From contig NZ_JBAJMV010000004.1 in assembly GCF_036880965.1 (NCBI RefSeq), positions 372,001-436,000 on the forward strand: a stretch of 64,000 bases of DNA, written 5' to 3'. The DNA comes from JAUASW01 sp036880965 (GTDB taxonomy: Bacteria; Pseudomonadota; Gammaproteobacteria; Burkholderiales; Burkholderiaceae_C). Positions 49,046 through 58,287 of the stretch are shown piece after piece. Positions within the stretch are counted from its first letter, which is position 1; each line of letters opens with the position of its first letter. The position numbers were made by a program, and so were the translations under genes. The notes below the pieces were generated by a model. The model saw nothing but the letters and a program-made list of their open reading frames with translations. It was not told the DNA's origin and did not search any database.

Positions 49046-52000
49046 TCAGAACTTGTAGGTCAGCCCCACATAGGCAATGCGACCGGCGTAAGCGTTCGAA
49101 TAGAAGCGGTCCTTGGTGTCGTTGCCCAGGTGTGCCCGCGTCTCCTGCTTCGTCAGGTTCAGCACCGAGGCGCTCAGGCTCAGTTCCTTGCTGATGTTGT
49201 AGGCCGCGTTCAGGTCGATCTGGTCGTAGGGCTCTTCATAGACATTCAAGCCATTGACCAGGCCACCCACCACCACACCGCGGCGGTTGTAGGAGGCGCG
49301 CACCAGGTACTGATCGTTGCCGTAGAACACCGTCACATTGGCCTGGTTCTTGGCGCTGCCGACCAGCGGCGACTTGCCGACCTCGGTGCCATCCGCCAGC
49401 TTGATGGCCGCCTGGTTGGTCTTGTTGTAGGTGTAGTTGAACTGGAAGCCGAGACCGGAATCCAGCGTGTGCTGCGCATACAGCTCGACGCCTTGCGAGA
49501 CGCCGTCCCGGCCGCCAGCGCTGGTCGCATAGTTCTGCACCGTCACGGTATTGCCGCCGACGTTCATCGCCATGTCGCGCACCACCGGCACCGAGAAGTT
49601 GCTGACGTTCTTGCGGAACAGGCCGGCGCCGAGCACCGAGCCGCGATGGAAGTACCACTCCAGGCCCAGGTCGTACTGCGTGGCCTTGTAGGGCTCGAGG
49701 CTCTTGTTGCTGCCTTCTCCAAACCAGCCCACCTTGTCGGCGCCACCGATCAGGCGACGATCGTTCACGTACTCCTGGCTGAAGTACTTCAGCCCACCGG
49801 GCGAGGCAATGTCGCCATAGCTCGGCCGCGCAATCACCTTGGAGGCGGCGGCGCGCAGCAGCAGGGCCTTCGTCAGGTCATAGGCCAGGTTGAAGCTGGG
49901 CAGCAGGTCGTTATAAGTGCGGTCCAGCGAGCTGACCACGAACGACGAGGTGTGGCCGGTGGCCGGATTGGAATTGCTGTCCGGCAGCCGGGTGAAGCCG
50001 CTGACGCAACCCGAGCCGGCGGGTGCACCGACTGCAGGCAGGCCGCCCGCACGACAGGGGGCGGGGTTGCCATCCGCGCCGTCGAAGAAGTAGTCGTTGT
50101 AGTAGTCGACCTGGTCGGTCGAATCGGCATGCTGCCTGGTGCGCACCATGCGCAGGCCGACGTTGCCGCGCAGCCGCTCGGTGCGGATATTGGCCTGCAG
50201 ATAGGCCGCCATGATCTTCTCGTCAACGTGGTAGACGAAGTTGTCTTCCTGGCGGGTCTGCATCGCCCCGTAGGTCTGGTTCAGGTAGGCAACATAGGCC
50301 GGATAGTTGATCGCCGGGAAGGCGCTGGCCTTGATGCCACCGGCCAGGTCACCCAGCGAGTCGGTGTAGAGGAAGGACGACTGGAACTTGTTGGCCGTGG
50401 GGTCGCAGCCGCTCTGGTAGCGCTTGTCGTAGTTGGCCGGGTCGGCGCCCTGGCAGACCCAGTAGTTGTTGCCCGTGCTGCGCCGCGTGCCGCCGTCGCG
50501 CAGCTTCATGCCGAACTGCAGGGAGTCCAGCCATTCGCCGTCCTGGTGCCAGGTGAAGTCGGCCTGCGCATAGTTCTGATGCGTGCCGTTCTTGGTCCAC
50601 GAGGAGGATGTGGAACCGAGGTCGATCTCGCCAATGCCCTTCTGCAGGTTGGCCATCAGCTCGGGCGAGAAGCTCATCGTCGGCGTGCCGCTCAGGCTCC
50701 AGGCGCTCAGCGTATTGCCCAGGGTCCAGCTGCCGTTGCTGTTCTGCAGGCGCGGCTTGATGGGCATGGTGAACTGCATCTCCGGGCCGCCCTTGGCCCA
50801 GGTGCGGCCCGCCTTGAAGGTGGCGTCCAGCGATTCACCATGCCAATCGGCTTCGAAGTCGGCGGTCTGCGACAGCGAACGCTCGCGGTTGTAGCTGCCG
50901 GTGATCTGCGGCGTCGGGACGGTGCAGTCATCCGGCCCCCAGCCACCCGGTGCCTTGCCGCCGGCAGCAGCCGCGGATTCGCTGCAGTAGTAGGTCTTGC
51001 CCGGATGCACGCTGTAGTTCGCGCCGGTCACGATGGTGCCGCTGCGATCAAAGGTGAGGCTGTCGAGCAGGCGGCCCGTCGCCCAGTTTCCATCGCCGTC
51101 GTAACGAGCCAGGTTCCATTCCGGCACCTTCAGGATGTTGGTCTGCGAGTTCTGCGACAGATTGAAGCGGAAGTAGTTGGCCGTCAGCGTCAAGTTGTCC
51201 AGCGGCTTGAACTGCAGCGTGGCCTGCGCGCCCTTGCGCTCGCGCTCCTCGTTCTTGACGCTCAGATTGACCGAAGTCGGCATCATGAAGTTGGTGTAGT
51301 ACTTGCCGTTCTGGTCGTAGAAGCCCGACTGGCCCCACCAGTAGCTGCTCATGCCGGACGGCTTGCCGTTCACATCGGTGGCCGGATTCGCCTTGTAGTT
51401 GTCGCCGTACCACTGCCAGCTCTCGGTGCTCGCGCCCATGGTGCGCGTCGTGCGCTTCTGCTGGGTGTAGCCGAGCAGCACGCCGAGGCGCTTGTCCTGG
51501 TCATGCCAGGAGTACTGGCCGGAGAACTGGCCATCGGCCTTCTTGGTGGTATCGGCCCAGGTGCCTTCCGCGTTGACGAAGCCGGTGTTGGACTTCACGT
51601 CCAGCGGGCGGCGCGTGCGCAGGATCACCGTGCCGCCCACGCCACCTTCATCGATGCGTGCTTCGGGCGTCTTGAACAGCTCGGCGCTGGACAGCATGTT
51701 CGACGGCATCAGCATGTAGTTGAAGGAACGCGTCGGGCTGCCGTTGGACTCGGCGGTGGCGATGTAGTTGCCGTTCAACTGCGTCAGCGTCAGTTCTGAC
51801 GACAGGCCGCGAACGCTCACGTTCTTGCCCTCGCCGCCGCTGCGGTCGACGATCACGCCGGGCACGCGCTGCAGCGCATCGGCCACGTTCTTGTCGGGGA
51901 ACTTGCCCACGTCCTCGGCCGTCACCACTTCAACGATGGCATTGGCATTGCGCTTCTGGTCGAGGCTCTTCTCGATCGAGGAGCGGTAGCCGGTGACGAC

Positions 52001-52180
52001 CACCGTGTCCAGCTGCTTGGCCTCGGCCTTCGCATCATCCTTCCTGTCCGACGGCTTCTCGGCGGAAGCGGTTTGCGCCTGAGCACCACCGAAGGCCAGC
52101 AGCGCGATGCCCACCGCGGCAGCGATGGGCGTGGCGGGCCAGCGGCGCTGCCGTGCAGCGAGAGGGGTTCCGAAAGTCAT
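49046..52180 (-). CDS. Large TonB-dependent receptor of the glycan block
   Basis: This encodes 1044 residues, the size of Xanthomonas/Caulobacter-type carbohydrate receptors. A signal peptide ends near GGAQAQ; a Lys/Asp linker leads to the TonB box LDTVVVTGYR, then a plug (AEDVGKFPDKNVADALQRVPGVIVDRSGGEGKNVSVRGLSS, with TGGTVILRTRRPL). The barrel ends AYAGRIAYVGLTYKF. It should bind a mannosyl oligosaccharide and pass it into the periplasm for GH92, GH47 and GH2. It starts the receptor-halogenase-GH2 operon; two LacI-type operators lie in front of it. Confidence 0.94.
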   Translation of the reverse strand: MTFGTPLAARQRRWPATPIAAAVGIALLAFGGAQAQTASAEKPSDRKDDAKAEAKQLDTVVVTGYRSSIEKSLDQKRNANAIVEVVTAEDVGKFPDKNVADALQRVPGVIVDRSGGEGKNVSVRGLSSELTLTQLNGNYIATAESNGSPTRSFNYMLMPSNMLSSAELFKTPEARIDEGGVGGTVILRTRRPLDVKSNTGFVNAEGTWADTTKKADGQFSGQYSWHDQDKRLGVLLGYTQQKRTTRTMGASTESWQWYGDNYKANPATDVNGKPSGMSSYWWGQSGFYDQNGKYYTNFMMPTSVNLSVKNEERERKGAQATLQFKPLDNLTLTANYFRFNLSQNSQTNILKVPEWNLARYDGDGNWATGRLLDSLTFDRSGTIVTGANYSVHPGKTYYCSESAAAAGGKAPGGWGPDDCTVPTPQITGSYNRERSLSQTADFEADWHGESLDATFKAGRTWAKGGPEMQFTMPIKPRLQNSNGSWTLGNTLSAWSLSGTPTMSFSPELMANLQKGIGEIDLGSTSSSWTKNGTHQNYAQADFTWHQDGEWLDSLQFGMKLRDGGTRRSTGNNYWVCQGADPANYDKRYQSGCDPTANKFQSSFLYTDSLGDLAGGIKASAFPAINYPAYVAYLNQTYGAMQTRQEDNFVYHVDEKIMAAYLQANIRTERLRGNVGLRMVRTRQHADSTDQVDYYNDYFFDGADGNPAPCRAGGLPAVGAPAGSGCVSGFTRLPDSNSNPATGHTSSFVVSSLDRTYNDLLPSFNLAYDLTKALLLRAAASKVIARPSYGDIASPGGLKYFSQEYVNDRRLIGGADKVGWFGEGSNKSLEPYKATQYDLGLEWYFHRGSVLGAGLFRKNVSNFSVPVVRDMAMNVGGNTVTVQNYATSAGGRDGVSQGVELYAQHTLDSGLGFQFNYTYNKTNQAAIKLADGTEVGKSPLVGSAKNQANVTVFYGNDQYLVRASYNRRGVVVGGLVNGLNVYEEPYDQIDLNAAYNISKELSLSASVLNLTKQETRAHLGNDTKDRFYSNAYAGRIAYVGLTYKF

Positions 52181-52291
52181 ATCTTGTCTCCTGGTCTTGC
52201 CCTTGGACGGGCTTTCATTGCGTCGGTTCGGCAGCCGGGGGCTGCTCGAATTCCCGGGCGCGCGGGGCGCATTTCGGGAAGAACCATCGGT

Positions 52292-52302
52292 ATTTACTAA
52301 AC
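52292..52302. promoter_or_regulatory. Candidate LacI operator, ATTTACTAAAC
   Basis: This is one mismatch (first base) from GTTTANTAAAC, 112 bp before the TonB receptor start. A CTAAAACGCG tail follows, close to the GTAAAACGCG stretch on the other strand around the second lacI site. Confidence 0.5.
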
Positions 52303-52417
52303 GACTAAAACGCGGGCCGACTGCGGCCGCAGACAGCGCATTTCACCCAGGGCAATTTGTACAAAGGAAGCAATCCAGGTTCAACTAACTTTCAAAATTG
52401 GCGCGCAGTTTAGTTTT

Positions 52418-52428
52418 GTTTAGTAAAC
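52418..52428. promoter_or_regulatory. Candidate LacI operator, GTTTAGTAAAC
   Basis: This is a perfect match to GTTTANTAAAC. It lies 96 bp before the ROK kinase start and 126 bp from the partner site, a spacing similar to the 136 bp between the two sites upstream of lacI. A partial copy, GTTTAG, lies ten bases before it. Confidence 0.6.
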
Positions 52429-52523
52429 CAAAGTGCAGACGACTCGCGACACTCGTCTCGCGTGCGCCGCGAGGCCCTAGACTGCGCCTTTCACCCGGCA
52501 ACGAGCCCCAAAGTTCCACTCCA

Positions 52524-53510
52524 ATGACGATGCCTGAGCCCGCCACCTTTCGCTCCTTAGATGGCAGCGCCGCGCTCGCTGCGGCCTCGCGCCACCTGCT
52601 TGTTGCAGACATCGGCGGCTCACACATCCGCCTGGCTCGGCAGGCCAGCGATGGCGCATTCGAGTTGCTCATCGATGTGCCCACACCCGCGAACGACTGG
52701 GGGCAGTTCTGCGCGGCAATCGGTGAGGCCACAAGCCTCTTCGCAACAGGCTCATCAGCCTTGTCGATCTCCATCGCGGGTGTCGTGGATCCAGGCACCG
52801 GTGAAGTCGCCGCCGCGAACATTCCGTGCATCAATGGCCGGTCACTGGCTCGGGATCTCACTGCATTGCTTGGCATGCCCGTTGTGGTGACCAACGACGC
52901 CGATTGCGCGGCCCTGGCCGAGGCTCGCATCGGCGCCGGCATCGGCCATGGCGTCGTTTTTTGCGCGATCCTGGGTACGGGCGTCGGTGGTGGCTTGATC
53001 GTCAACGGCCGGCTCGTCCGCGGCGCGGGTGGTCTCACCGGCGAATGGGGTCACGGGCCCATCGTCAACGAAGCGGTGGTCGACGCTGGCGATGGCCGAA
53101 GCCTGCGCGTTCCGCGCTTCAAGTGCGGCTGCGGCATGACCGGCTGCCTGGATACGGTAGGCGGCGCGCGCGGCCTGGAACGCCTGCATGAGTTCCTGCA
53201 TGGGAGCATGCAGAGCAGCCTGCAGATCCTGGACGCTTGGATCGCAGGCGAACCGTCGGCGGCAGCCACGGTGCGCGCCTGGATCGAACTGGTCTCGGGC
53301 CCGCTGGCCCTGGTCGTCAACGTCACCGGCGCGAGCGTGGTGCCGGTGTGCGGTGGATTGAGCCGCTGCACACCGCTCGTCACGGCGCTCGATCTGGCGG
53401 TGCGCCAGCAGATCCTGCGGCGCACCGAAGCCGCCCTGCTCATTCCCAGCCCGCTGAACGACCAGGCCGGGCTCATCGGCGCCGCGTTCGCTTTCGCCGA
53501 CCTCTCATGA
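52524..53510 (+). CDS. ROK family sugar kinase
   Basis: This encodes 328 residues from ATG 52524. The ATP phosphate loop is LVADIGGSHIRLA, the catalytic acid Asp in VTNDADCAALAE, and GGLTGEWGHGP is the ROK signature with the zinc His. A zinc motif FKCGCGMTGCLDTVGG follows. ROK enzymes here may phosphorylate glucose, mannose, fructose or an N-acetylhexosamine; the EWGHGP-plus-CxCGxxGC form is common to glucokinase, fructokinase and NagK. In this locus, mannose, fructose or GlcNAc are the candidates. It ends in an ATGA overlap with cutC and is divergent from the TonB receptor. Confidence 0.9.
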   Translation: MTMPEPATFRSLDGSAALAAASRHLLVADIGGSHIRLARQASDGAFELLIDVPTPANDWGQFCAAIGEATSLFATGSSALSISIAGVVDPGTGEVAAANIPCINGRSLARDLTALLGMPVVVTNDADCAALAEARIGAGIGHGVVFCAILGTGVGGGLIVNGRLVRGAGGLTGEWGHGPIVNEAVVDAGDGRSLRVPRFKCGCGMTGCLDTVGGARGLERLHEFLHGSMQSSLQILDAWIAGEPSAAATVRAWIELVSGPLALVVNVTGASVVPVCGGLSRCTPLVTALDLAVRQQILRRTEAALLIPSPLNDQAGLIGAAFAFADLS

Positions 53511-54250
53511 GCAAGGCCATGAGCGTCCTGGAAGTCTGCGTTGATGACGTCGCCGGTCTGAACGCCGCGGCTGAAGGTGGTGCCGATCGCATCGAGCTGT
53601 GCGCCAGCCTGGACCTCGGTGGCGTCACGGCGTCAGCCGGCTTGATGGCGGAGGCCAGCAAGTTGGCCATCCCCGTAATAGCGTTGATCCGCTCGCGCGT
53701 CGGTGGCTTCACGTATGACGCCGCTGAAGAGCGCGTGATGCTGCGCGATATCGAGAGGGCTGGCGAGCTGGGGCTGGCCGGCGTTGCCATCGGCGCGCTG
53801 ACGCGCGACGGTCGGCTCGACCTGGCGCTGCTGCAAGGTCTGGTCAAGCGCGCGCAAGGCATGCAGCTGACGCTGCACCGTGCCTTCGACCTCGTGCGCG
53901 ATCAATCGCAGGCATTGGAGGACGCCATCGCGCTGGGCTTCCATCGCATCCTCACATCCGGCGGTGCATTGACGGCGCCCGAGGGCGCCGCCCAGATCGC
54001 ATCGCTGGTCCGGCAGGGGCGTGGGCGCATCGGCATCCTGGCAGGCAGCGGCATCACTGCCGCGAATGCGGCCGAGTTGCTCAGCGCGACGGGCGTGCAG
54101 GAGCTGCACGCCTCGTGCAGAGGCCCGGGCGCTGAGCCGGATCCCGAGTTGCAGGCCTTCGGCTTTGCGGGTTCATCCCAGCGCATAACTTCCGCCTCGA
54201 TGGTGCGCGAACTAAAGGCGCGCGTCCTGCGTGACATTCGGCCCATCTAG
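53507..54250 (+). CDS. cutC: CutC family protein
   Basis: This encodes 247 residues with a TIM-barrel fold. Family segments are LEVCVDDVAGLNAAAEGGADRIELCASLDLGG at the start, VIALIRSRVGGFTYDAAE, LTLHRAFDLVRD and HRILTSGG, followed by ILAGSGITAANA. CutC was named for copper homeostasis in E. coli but that role is disputed. It frequently accompanies glycan-use genes next to ROK kinases, suggesting sugar chemistry; this remains unproven. Translation is coupled to the ROK gene. Its last 39 bp overlap the end of the convergent GGDEF-EAL gene. Confidence 0.9.
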   Translation: MSKAMSVLEVCVDDVAGLNAAAEGGADRIELCASLDLGGVTASAGLMAEASKLAIPVIALIRSRVGGFTYDAAEERVMLRDIERAGELGLAGVAIGALTRDGRLDLALLQGLVKRAQGMQLTLHRAFDLVRDQSQALEDAIALGFHRILTSGGALTAPEGAAQIASLVRQGRGRIGILAGSGITAANAAELLSATGVQELHASCRGPGAEPDPELQAFGFAGSSQRITSASMVRELKARVLRDIRPI

Positions 54251-56674
54251 CCCGGCCACCGGTCGAGAAGGTGGGGCCTCCTGTCCGTGGGTTGGCGCCG
54301 CTGCGGCTGCTTGCAGCAAGCCCTGGAACTCACCGGCAGGCATGGGAATCCCCAGCAGGAATCCCTGAATATCGTCACAGCCCAGTTCGCGCAAGCATTC
54401 CAGCTGCACAGCCGTCTCGACGCCCTCGGCCACCACCCGAAGTCCCAGGGCGTGCGCCATCGAGATCACCGCCTTGACGATGGCATTGGCATTTACGTCG
54501 TCGGGCATGTTGCGGATGAAGGAGCGATCAATCTTCAGCGCATCGATAGGCAGGTGCCTGAGCATGCCCAAGGAAGAGTAGCCAACGCCGAAATCATCAA
54601 TCGCGATCCGCACGCCCAGGCTGCGCAGGCGGTTCAGTATTTCGGCGCTCGGCTCGACGGTCTGCAACACGCTTTCAGTCAACTCCAGCTCGACACAGGC
54701 AGCGATGTCCTGCAGCGAATATTGCTCTAGCGCACCGCCGACCGAAGCGACCAGGTGGTCATACATGACCTGACGGCCGGAAACATTGATGGCCATCCGG
54801 ATCGGTTCCAATCCTGCATCGACCCATGCGCGCAATTGAGCACAGGCGCGTTGCAGCACCCAGGCGCCCAAGGCGTTGATCAACGACGTCTGTTCCGCGA
54901 CCGGTACAAATCGATCCGGCATCAGCAGCCCCAGCTTCGGGTGCTGCCACCTGAGCAGAGCCTCCACGCCAGTGACGCTCATGGTCGACAGGTCGAACTG
55001 TGGCTGGTAGTGCAGCGTCAGTTCGTTGCGCTCCAGTGCTGCCCGCAGGTCCATCTCCATGGCCAGTTGCTCGCGCACGCTGTCGGTGATCTCTGCGGTG
55101 TAGAACTCGAACGTGTTTCGCCCCTGCTCCTTGGCCCGGTACATGGCTGCATCGGCAGCCCGGCTCAGTTCATCGACGCCTTCGGCGTCCTCGGGATACA
55201 GGGCAATGCCGAGACTGGCCGACACAACCAGCTCCCGGCCCTCGAGCAGGATCGGAAGGGCCAGTGAGGAAATGATTTTCTGGGCCAGGGTGGCCACATC
55301 GTCCACGCGAGCAACGTCCTCGATCACCACCGTGAACTCGTCACCGCCCAGCCTGCACACCACATCCTCGGCGCGCACGACCTTCTTGAGCCTGTGACCG
55401 ACTTCCTTCAGCAATTCATCTCCGGCGGCATGCCCCATCGAATCGTTGACCAGTTTGAAGCGATCCAGATCGATGAAGATCAGTGCCATCCTGGTCCGAT
55501 GCCGCTTCGCACGCTCTATCGACTGCTGCAGGCTGCTGACGAACAACAGCCGGTTCGGCAGCCCTGTCAGCGGGTCGTGGTTGGCCAGGTGGCGAAGCCG
55601 CTCCTCGGCCTGCTTGAGTCGGGTGATGTCAGTCAGTATGGATACGTAACCCGACACGGCTCCCGCAGCATCCCTGACGACGCTGATGCTCTCCCACACC
55701 GGAAACAGCTCGCCGCCCTTGCGTCGGTTCCAGAGCTCTCCCTGCCACTGTCCCGTGGCGGTCAGGCTTGACCAGAGCCGCCCGTAGAAGCGTGCGTCCT
55801 GGCGGCCTGATTGCTGGAAGGAAGGATTGCGGCCAAGCACCTCGTCAGCCGTGTAGCCCGTCATGCTGGTGAAGGCATTGTTAACGTTGACGATACGCGC
55901 CTCTGAATCGGTCACGATGATGGCCTCCATGGTGCTGTCGAAAACAGCAGCGGCCTGGCTGAGCTGGGCTTCGACGCGGCGTCGGTCACTGATGTCCTGC
56001 ACAAAGGCCTGCCATTGGCCGTCTGCCAGGATCTTTGCACTGACCTCGACGGGCAGGTAGCTGCCGTCGTTCCTCCTCAGGTTCCAGTCGGCCACATGGG
56101 TCTCGCCATGGAGCATCCGCCGCTTTGCCTCCTCAAGCCTGGGCAGATCGGTCGAAGGGATGAAGTCTGCGATGGCCTTCCCGACGATGTCCTCGCGCCG
56201 TGCACCCAGCAACCGGCAAGCGGCCCGATTGACATCGACATAGCGGCCATCAAGATCCGCCACGAAGATGCCATGCCCCGCTTGGTCGAACAGATCCCGC
56301 AGCCTTTGCTCGCTGCGTCGCATGCGCTCGTGCGAGAACGTGAACACAACGCCCATCGCGAGGAACACCAGCACGGGAACCACCGGCGCCCCGGCATCCT
56401 TGAAGAAGCGCAGCTCCGGCGGAATGAACAGGTACCAGACGAGCAGCGCGGACAGCGCCGTCGCATGCAGTCCCGCCACCCGGCCGCCGAACCATGAGCT
56501 GACGAAGACGGCCGGGTAGAACAGAAACCAAACATAAGGCCGGATCACCGACCAGAGGCTCCACTGCAAGAGCACGGCGAGCAAAGGTGGCGCAACGCTC
56601 ATGCCCAAAGTTCTTGCCGGCCGTGACAACAGCCGCCGATGGAGCGCCTGCAAGGCCCTGCGCGTACTGCTCAT
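54212..56674 (-). CDS. PAS-PAS-GGDEF-EAL cyclic-di-GMP protein with DUF4118-like membrane start
   Basis: This encodes 820 residues from ATG 56674 (AGGAG site six bases away; the frame opens at 56716). Several hydrophobic helices (about 25-110) have the PELRFFKDAG pattern of DUF4118 sensors. Two PAS domains follow (about 125-240 and 245-360), then a GGDEF domain with RLGGDEF intact and inhibitory-site-like residues, and an EAL domain with VEALLRW, NVSGRQV, LELTES, DDFGVGYSS and KIDRSFI. Both active-site sets look complete, so synthase, phosphodiesterase or both are possible. It likely senses a membrane or small-molecule cue. Confidence 0.93.
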   Translation of the reverse strand: MSSTRRALQALHRRLLSRPARTLGMSVAPPLLAVLLQWSLWSVIRPYVWFLFYPAVFVSSWFGGRVAGLHATALSALLVWYLFIPPELRFFKDAGAPVVPVLVFLAMGVVFTFSHERMRRSEQRLRDLFDQAGHGIFVADLDGRYVDVNRAACRLLGARREDIVGKAIADFIPSTDLPRLEEAKRRMLHGETHVADWNLRRNDGSYLPVEVSAKILADGQWQAFVQDISDRRRVEAQLSQAAAVFDSTMEAIIVTDSEARIVNVNNAFTSMTGYTADEVLGRNPSFQQSGRQDARFYGRLWSSLTATGQWQGELWNRRKGGELFPVWESISVVRDAAGAVSGYVSILTDITRLKQAEERLRHLANHDPLTGLPNRLLFVSSLQQSIERAKRHRTRMALIFIDLDRFKLVNDSMGHAAGDELLKEVGHRLKKVVRAEDVVCRLGGDEFTVVIEDVARVDDVATLAQKIISSLALPILLEGRELVVSASLGIALYPEDAEGVDELSRAADAAMYRAKEQGRNTFEFYTAEITDSVREQLAMEMDLRAALERNELTLHYQPQFDLSTMSVTGVEALLRWQHPKLGLLMPDRFVPVAEQTSLINALGAWVLQRACAQLRAWVDAGLEPIRMAINVSGRQVMYDHLVASVGGALEQYSLQDIAACVELELTESVLQTVEPSAEILNRLRSLGVRIAIDDFGVGYSSLGMLRHLPIDALKIDRSFIRNMPDDVNANAIVKAVISMAHALGLRVVAEGVETAVQLECLRELGCDDIQGFLLGIPMPAGEFQGLLQAAAAAPTHGQEAPPSRPVAGLDGPNVTQDARL

Positions 56675-56728
56675 CCACACTCCTCGGCTGAAGTCATCGC
56701 GCTCTCCCAGCTGCATTGCACTGATGGG

Positions 56729-57106
56729 CTATTCAGACCTTCTGCTCCAGCGGCTCTCGTGCAGACCTTGGCAGGCCGCGCAGCGCGACGCCGCGGGCAA
56801 CAGCTGCAGACGGGCGAGGCCGACAGGTTCGCCGCAATCGATGCAGTCGCCGTAGCTGCCGTCGTCAACGCGTCGCAAGGCCGCCTCGATGGCCGCCATG
56901 GCACCCAGCTCGCGATGCACCTGCGCCTCGTCAAGCTCGTCATGCTGCAGCCGGTCAGCCAGGTCCTTGGTGTCGCCCGCTTCTGGCTCGTCCTGCGCCG
57001 CGCCTCGTGCGCGTTGTGCTGCCAGCAGCTCCGCCTGCAACGCCGACAAGCGCGACTCAAGACTCTGGCGCAAGCTGGCCAACTGGGAATTGGTGGAGGT
57101 ATCCAT
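56729..57106 (-). CDS. TraR/DksA family zinc-finger protein
   Basis: This encodes 125 residues. A coiled-coil N-terminus (LRQSLESRLSALQAELLAAQRA) leads to AMAAIEAALRRVDDGSYGDCIDCGEPVGLARLQLLPAASRCAAC, a Cys4 zinc finger of the DksA/TraR type. Such proteins bind in the RNA polymerase secondary channel. At this length it is a short DksA-like protein, not the canonical DksA. It lies just upstream (54 bp) of the GGDEF-EAL gene on the same strand, with its own ATG, and is divergent from the patatin. Confidence 0.88.
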   Translation of the reverse strand: MDTSTNSQLASLRQSLESRLSALQAELLAAQRARGAAQDEPEAGDTKDLADRLQHDELDEAQVHRELGAMAAIEAALRRVDDGSYGDCIDCGEPVGLARLQLLPAASRCAACQGLHESRWSRRSE

Positions 57107-57220
57107 GGGGCTTCCTGTTCGTTCGTTTGGAACCAGAACGATTCACGGTAGCAAGCCCACCACTGCCGCTGCTTGAGCTGCATCAAGCTGTGTCTCGTTG
57201 CTCCGAGTCAAGCTCTCACC

Positions 57221-58186
57221 ATGGCATATCCACCGATCAAGAATCCCGGCCCCGTGCGCGCGCTGGCACTGTCCGGTGGCGGCTTCCTGGGCCTATACAC
57301 CGCGGTCGTGCTCGCCGGCCTGGAGGAGCGCATAGGCGAGCCGCTCGGCAGGCGCTTCGACCTGCTGGCGGGCACCTCCATCGGTGGGCTGCTGGCGCTG
57401 GCCCTGGCCTACGAGGTGCCGATGGCGCGCCTGGTGACCCTGTTCATGGAGCAGGGTCCGGCCGTGTTCTCCTCGCGTGAACTGCCCCAAGGCGCCCTGA
57501 GCCGGCTCGTCGACCTGAGTCGCTCGGTCATGGGGCCGAAGTACAGCGGCAAGGCACTGCGGGACGCCCTGCGCAACGAGCTTGGTGAGCAGCGCCTGGA
57601 GGATGCCAGGCACCGGGTGATCGTGCCTGCGGTCGACGTGCGAGATTGCCAGACCAAGGTCTTCAAGACGCCGCACGCAGCGGCATCGCTGGGCGATGGA
57701 GCGAGCAGTGCCGTCGATGTGGCGATGGCCGCCTGCGCTGCGCCGGCCTACTTCCCCTCGGTGCGCATCGGACGCCGGATCTATGCCGATGGAGGGCTGT
57801 TCGCCGTGGCACCCGACCAGCTCGCCCTGCACGAGCTGGAGCATTTCATCGGCGTGCCAGGCGAGCATGTGCTGATGCTTTCCATCGGCACCGCCGTGGC
57901 GCACTACCGTCCCTCAGGCGGTGTGCGCGAAGACGCCGGTGCTGTGGGCTGGTTGTCCGACGGCCGGCTGGTGTTGACCATGCTCTCGGCCCAGCAGCAG
58001 CATGTGCAGGCCATGCTGGAGGACCGCCTGGGCTCGCGCTACCTGCGCCTTGACGCAGACTGGCCCGCTTCAGCAGGCCTGGGCATCGACGTGGCCACGC
58101 CAGCTGCCATCGACCTGCTCGGCGCCCTGGCGCAGAAGACACTGAACAACACTGACACAGCCTTGCTGCAGGAGTTCATCGGCTGA
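57221..58186 (+). CDS. Patatin-like phospholipase
   Basis: This encodes 321 residues. The oxyanion hole is GGGFLG (about 19-24), the nucleophile Ser53 is in AGTSIGG, and the catalytic Asp190 is in YADGG, giving the Ser-Asp dyad. Segments such as RFDLLAGTSIGGLLALALAYEVP, VFKTPH and AACAAPAYFPSVRIG resemble CapV-type patatins, effectors of CBASS defence, but no CD-NTase or other CBASS gene is near, so it should be read as a solitary lipid acyl hydrolase. No signal peptide is visible. ATG 57221 lacks a strong ribosome site. The preceding gene diverges. Confidence 0.9.
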   Translation: MAYPPIKNPGPVRALALSGGGFLGLYTAVVLAGLEERIGEPLGRRFDLLAGTSIGGLLALALAYEVPMARLVTLFMEQGPAVFSSRELPQGALSRLVDLSRSVMGPKYSGKALRDALRNELGEQRLEDARHRVIVPAVDVRDCQTKVFKTPHAAASLGDGASSAVDVAMAACAAPAYFPSVRIGRRIYADGGLFAVAPDQLALHELEHFIGVPGEHVLMLSIGTAVAHYRPSGGVREDAGAVGWLSDGRLVLTMLSAQQQHVQAMLEDRLGSRYLRLDADWPASAGLGIDVATPAAIDLLGALAQKTLNNTDTALLQEFIG

Positions 58187-58287
58187 GCCCCAAGTCCAGC
58201 CGACCGCAAGGAACCAGGACAAGGACATGCAGTCAGCGGGCTGTGACGGCTCCTGGCGGCACCCGACGATGAAAGAGTTCAAGCTTC

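Larger units (their letters stand above)
52181..52523. other. 343-bp divergent regulatory region of the glycan block
   Basis: This lies between the minus-strand TonB receptor and the plus-strand ROK kinase, and so carries both promoters. Two candidate LacI operators (52292-52302 and 52418-52428) are placed roughly 110 bp and 100 bp from the two starts. The sequence around them is unusually AT-rich for this chromosome. No gene is supported. Confidence 0.55.

Noticed and set aside
49130..51799. 889-codon plus-strand open frame
   Set aside because: It mirrors the TonB receptor on the other strand and is Val/Gln/His-biased without motifs.
57221..58186. CBASS defence operon
   Set aside because: No CD-NTase, sensor or ubiquitin-like genes lie within 5 kb of the patatin.
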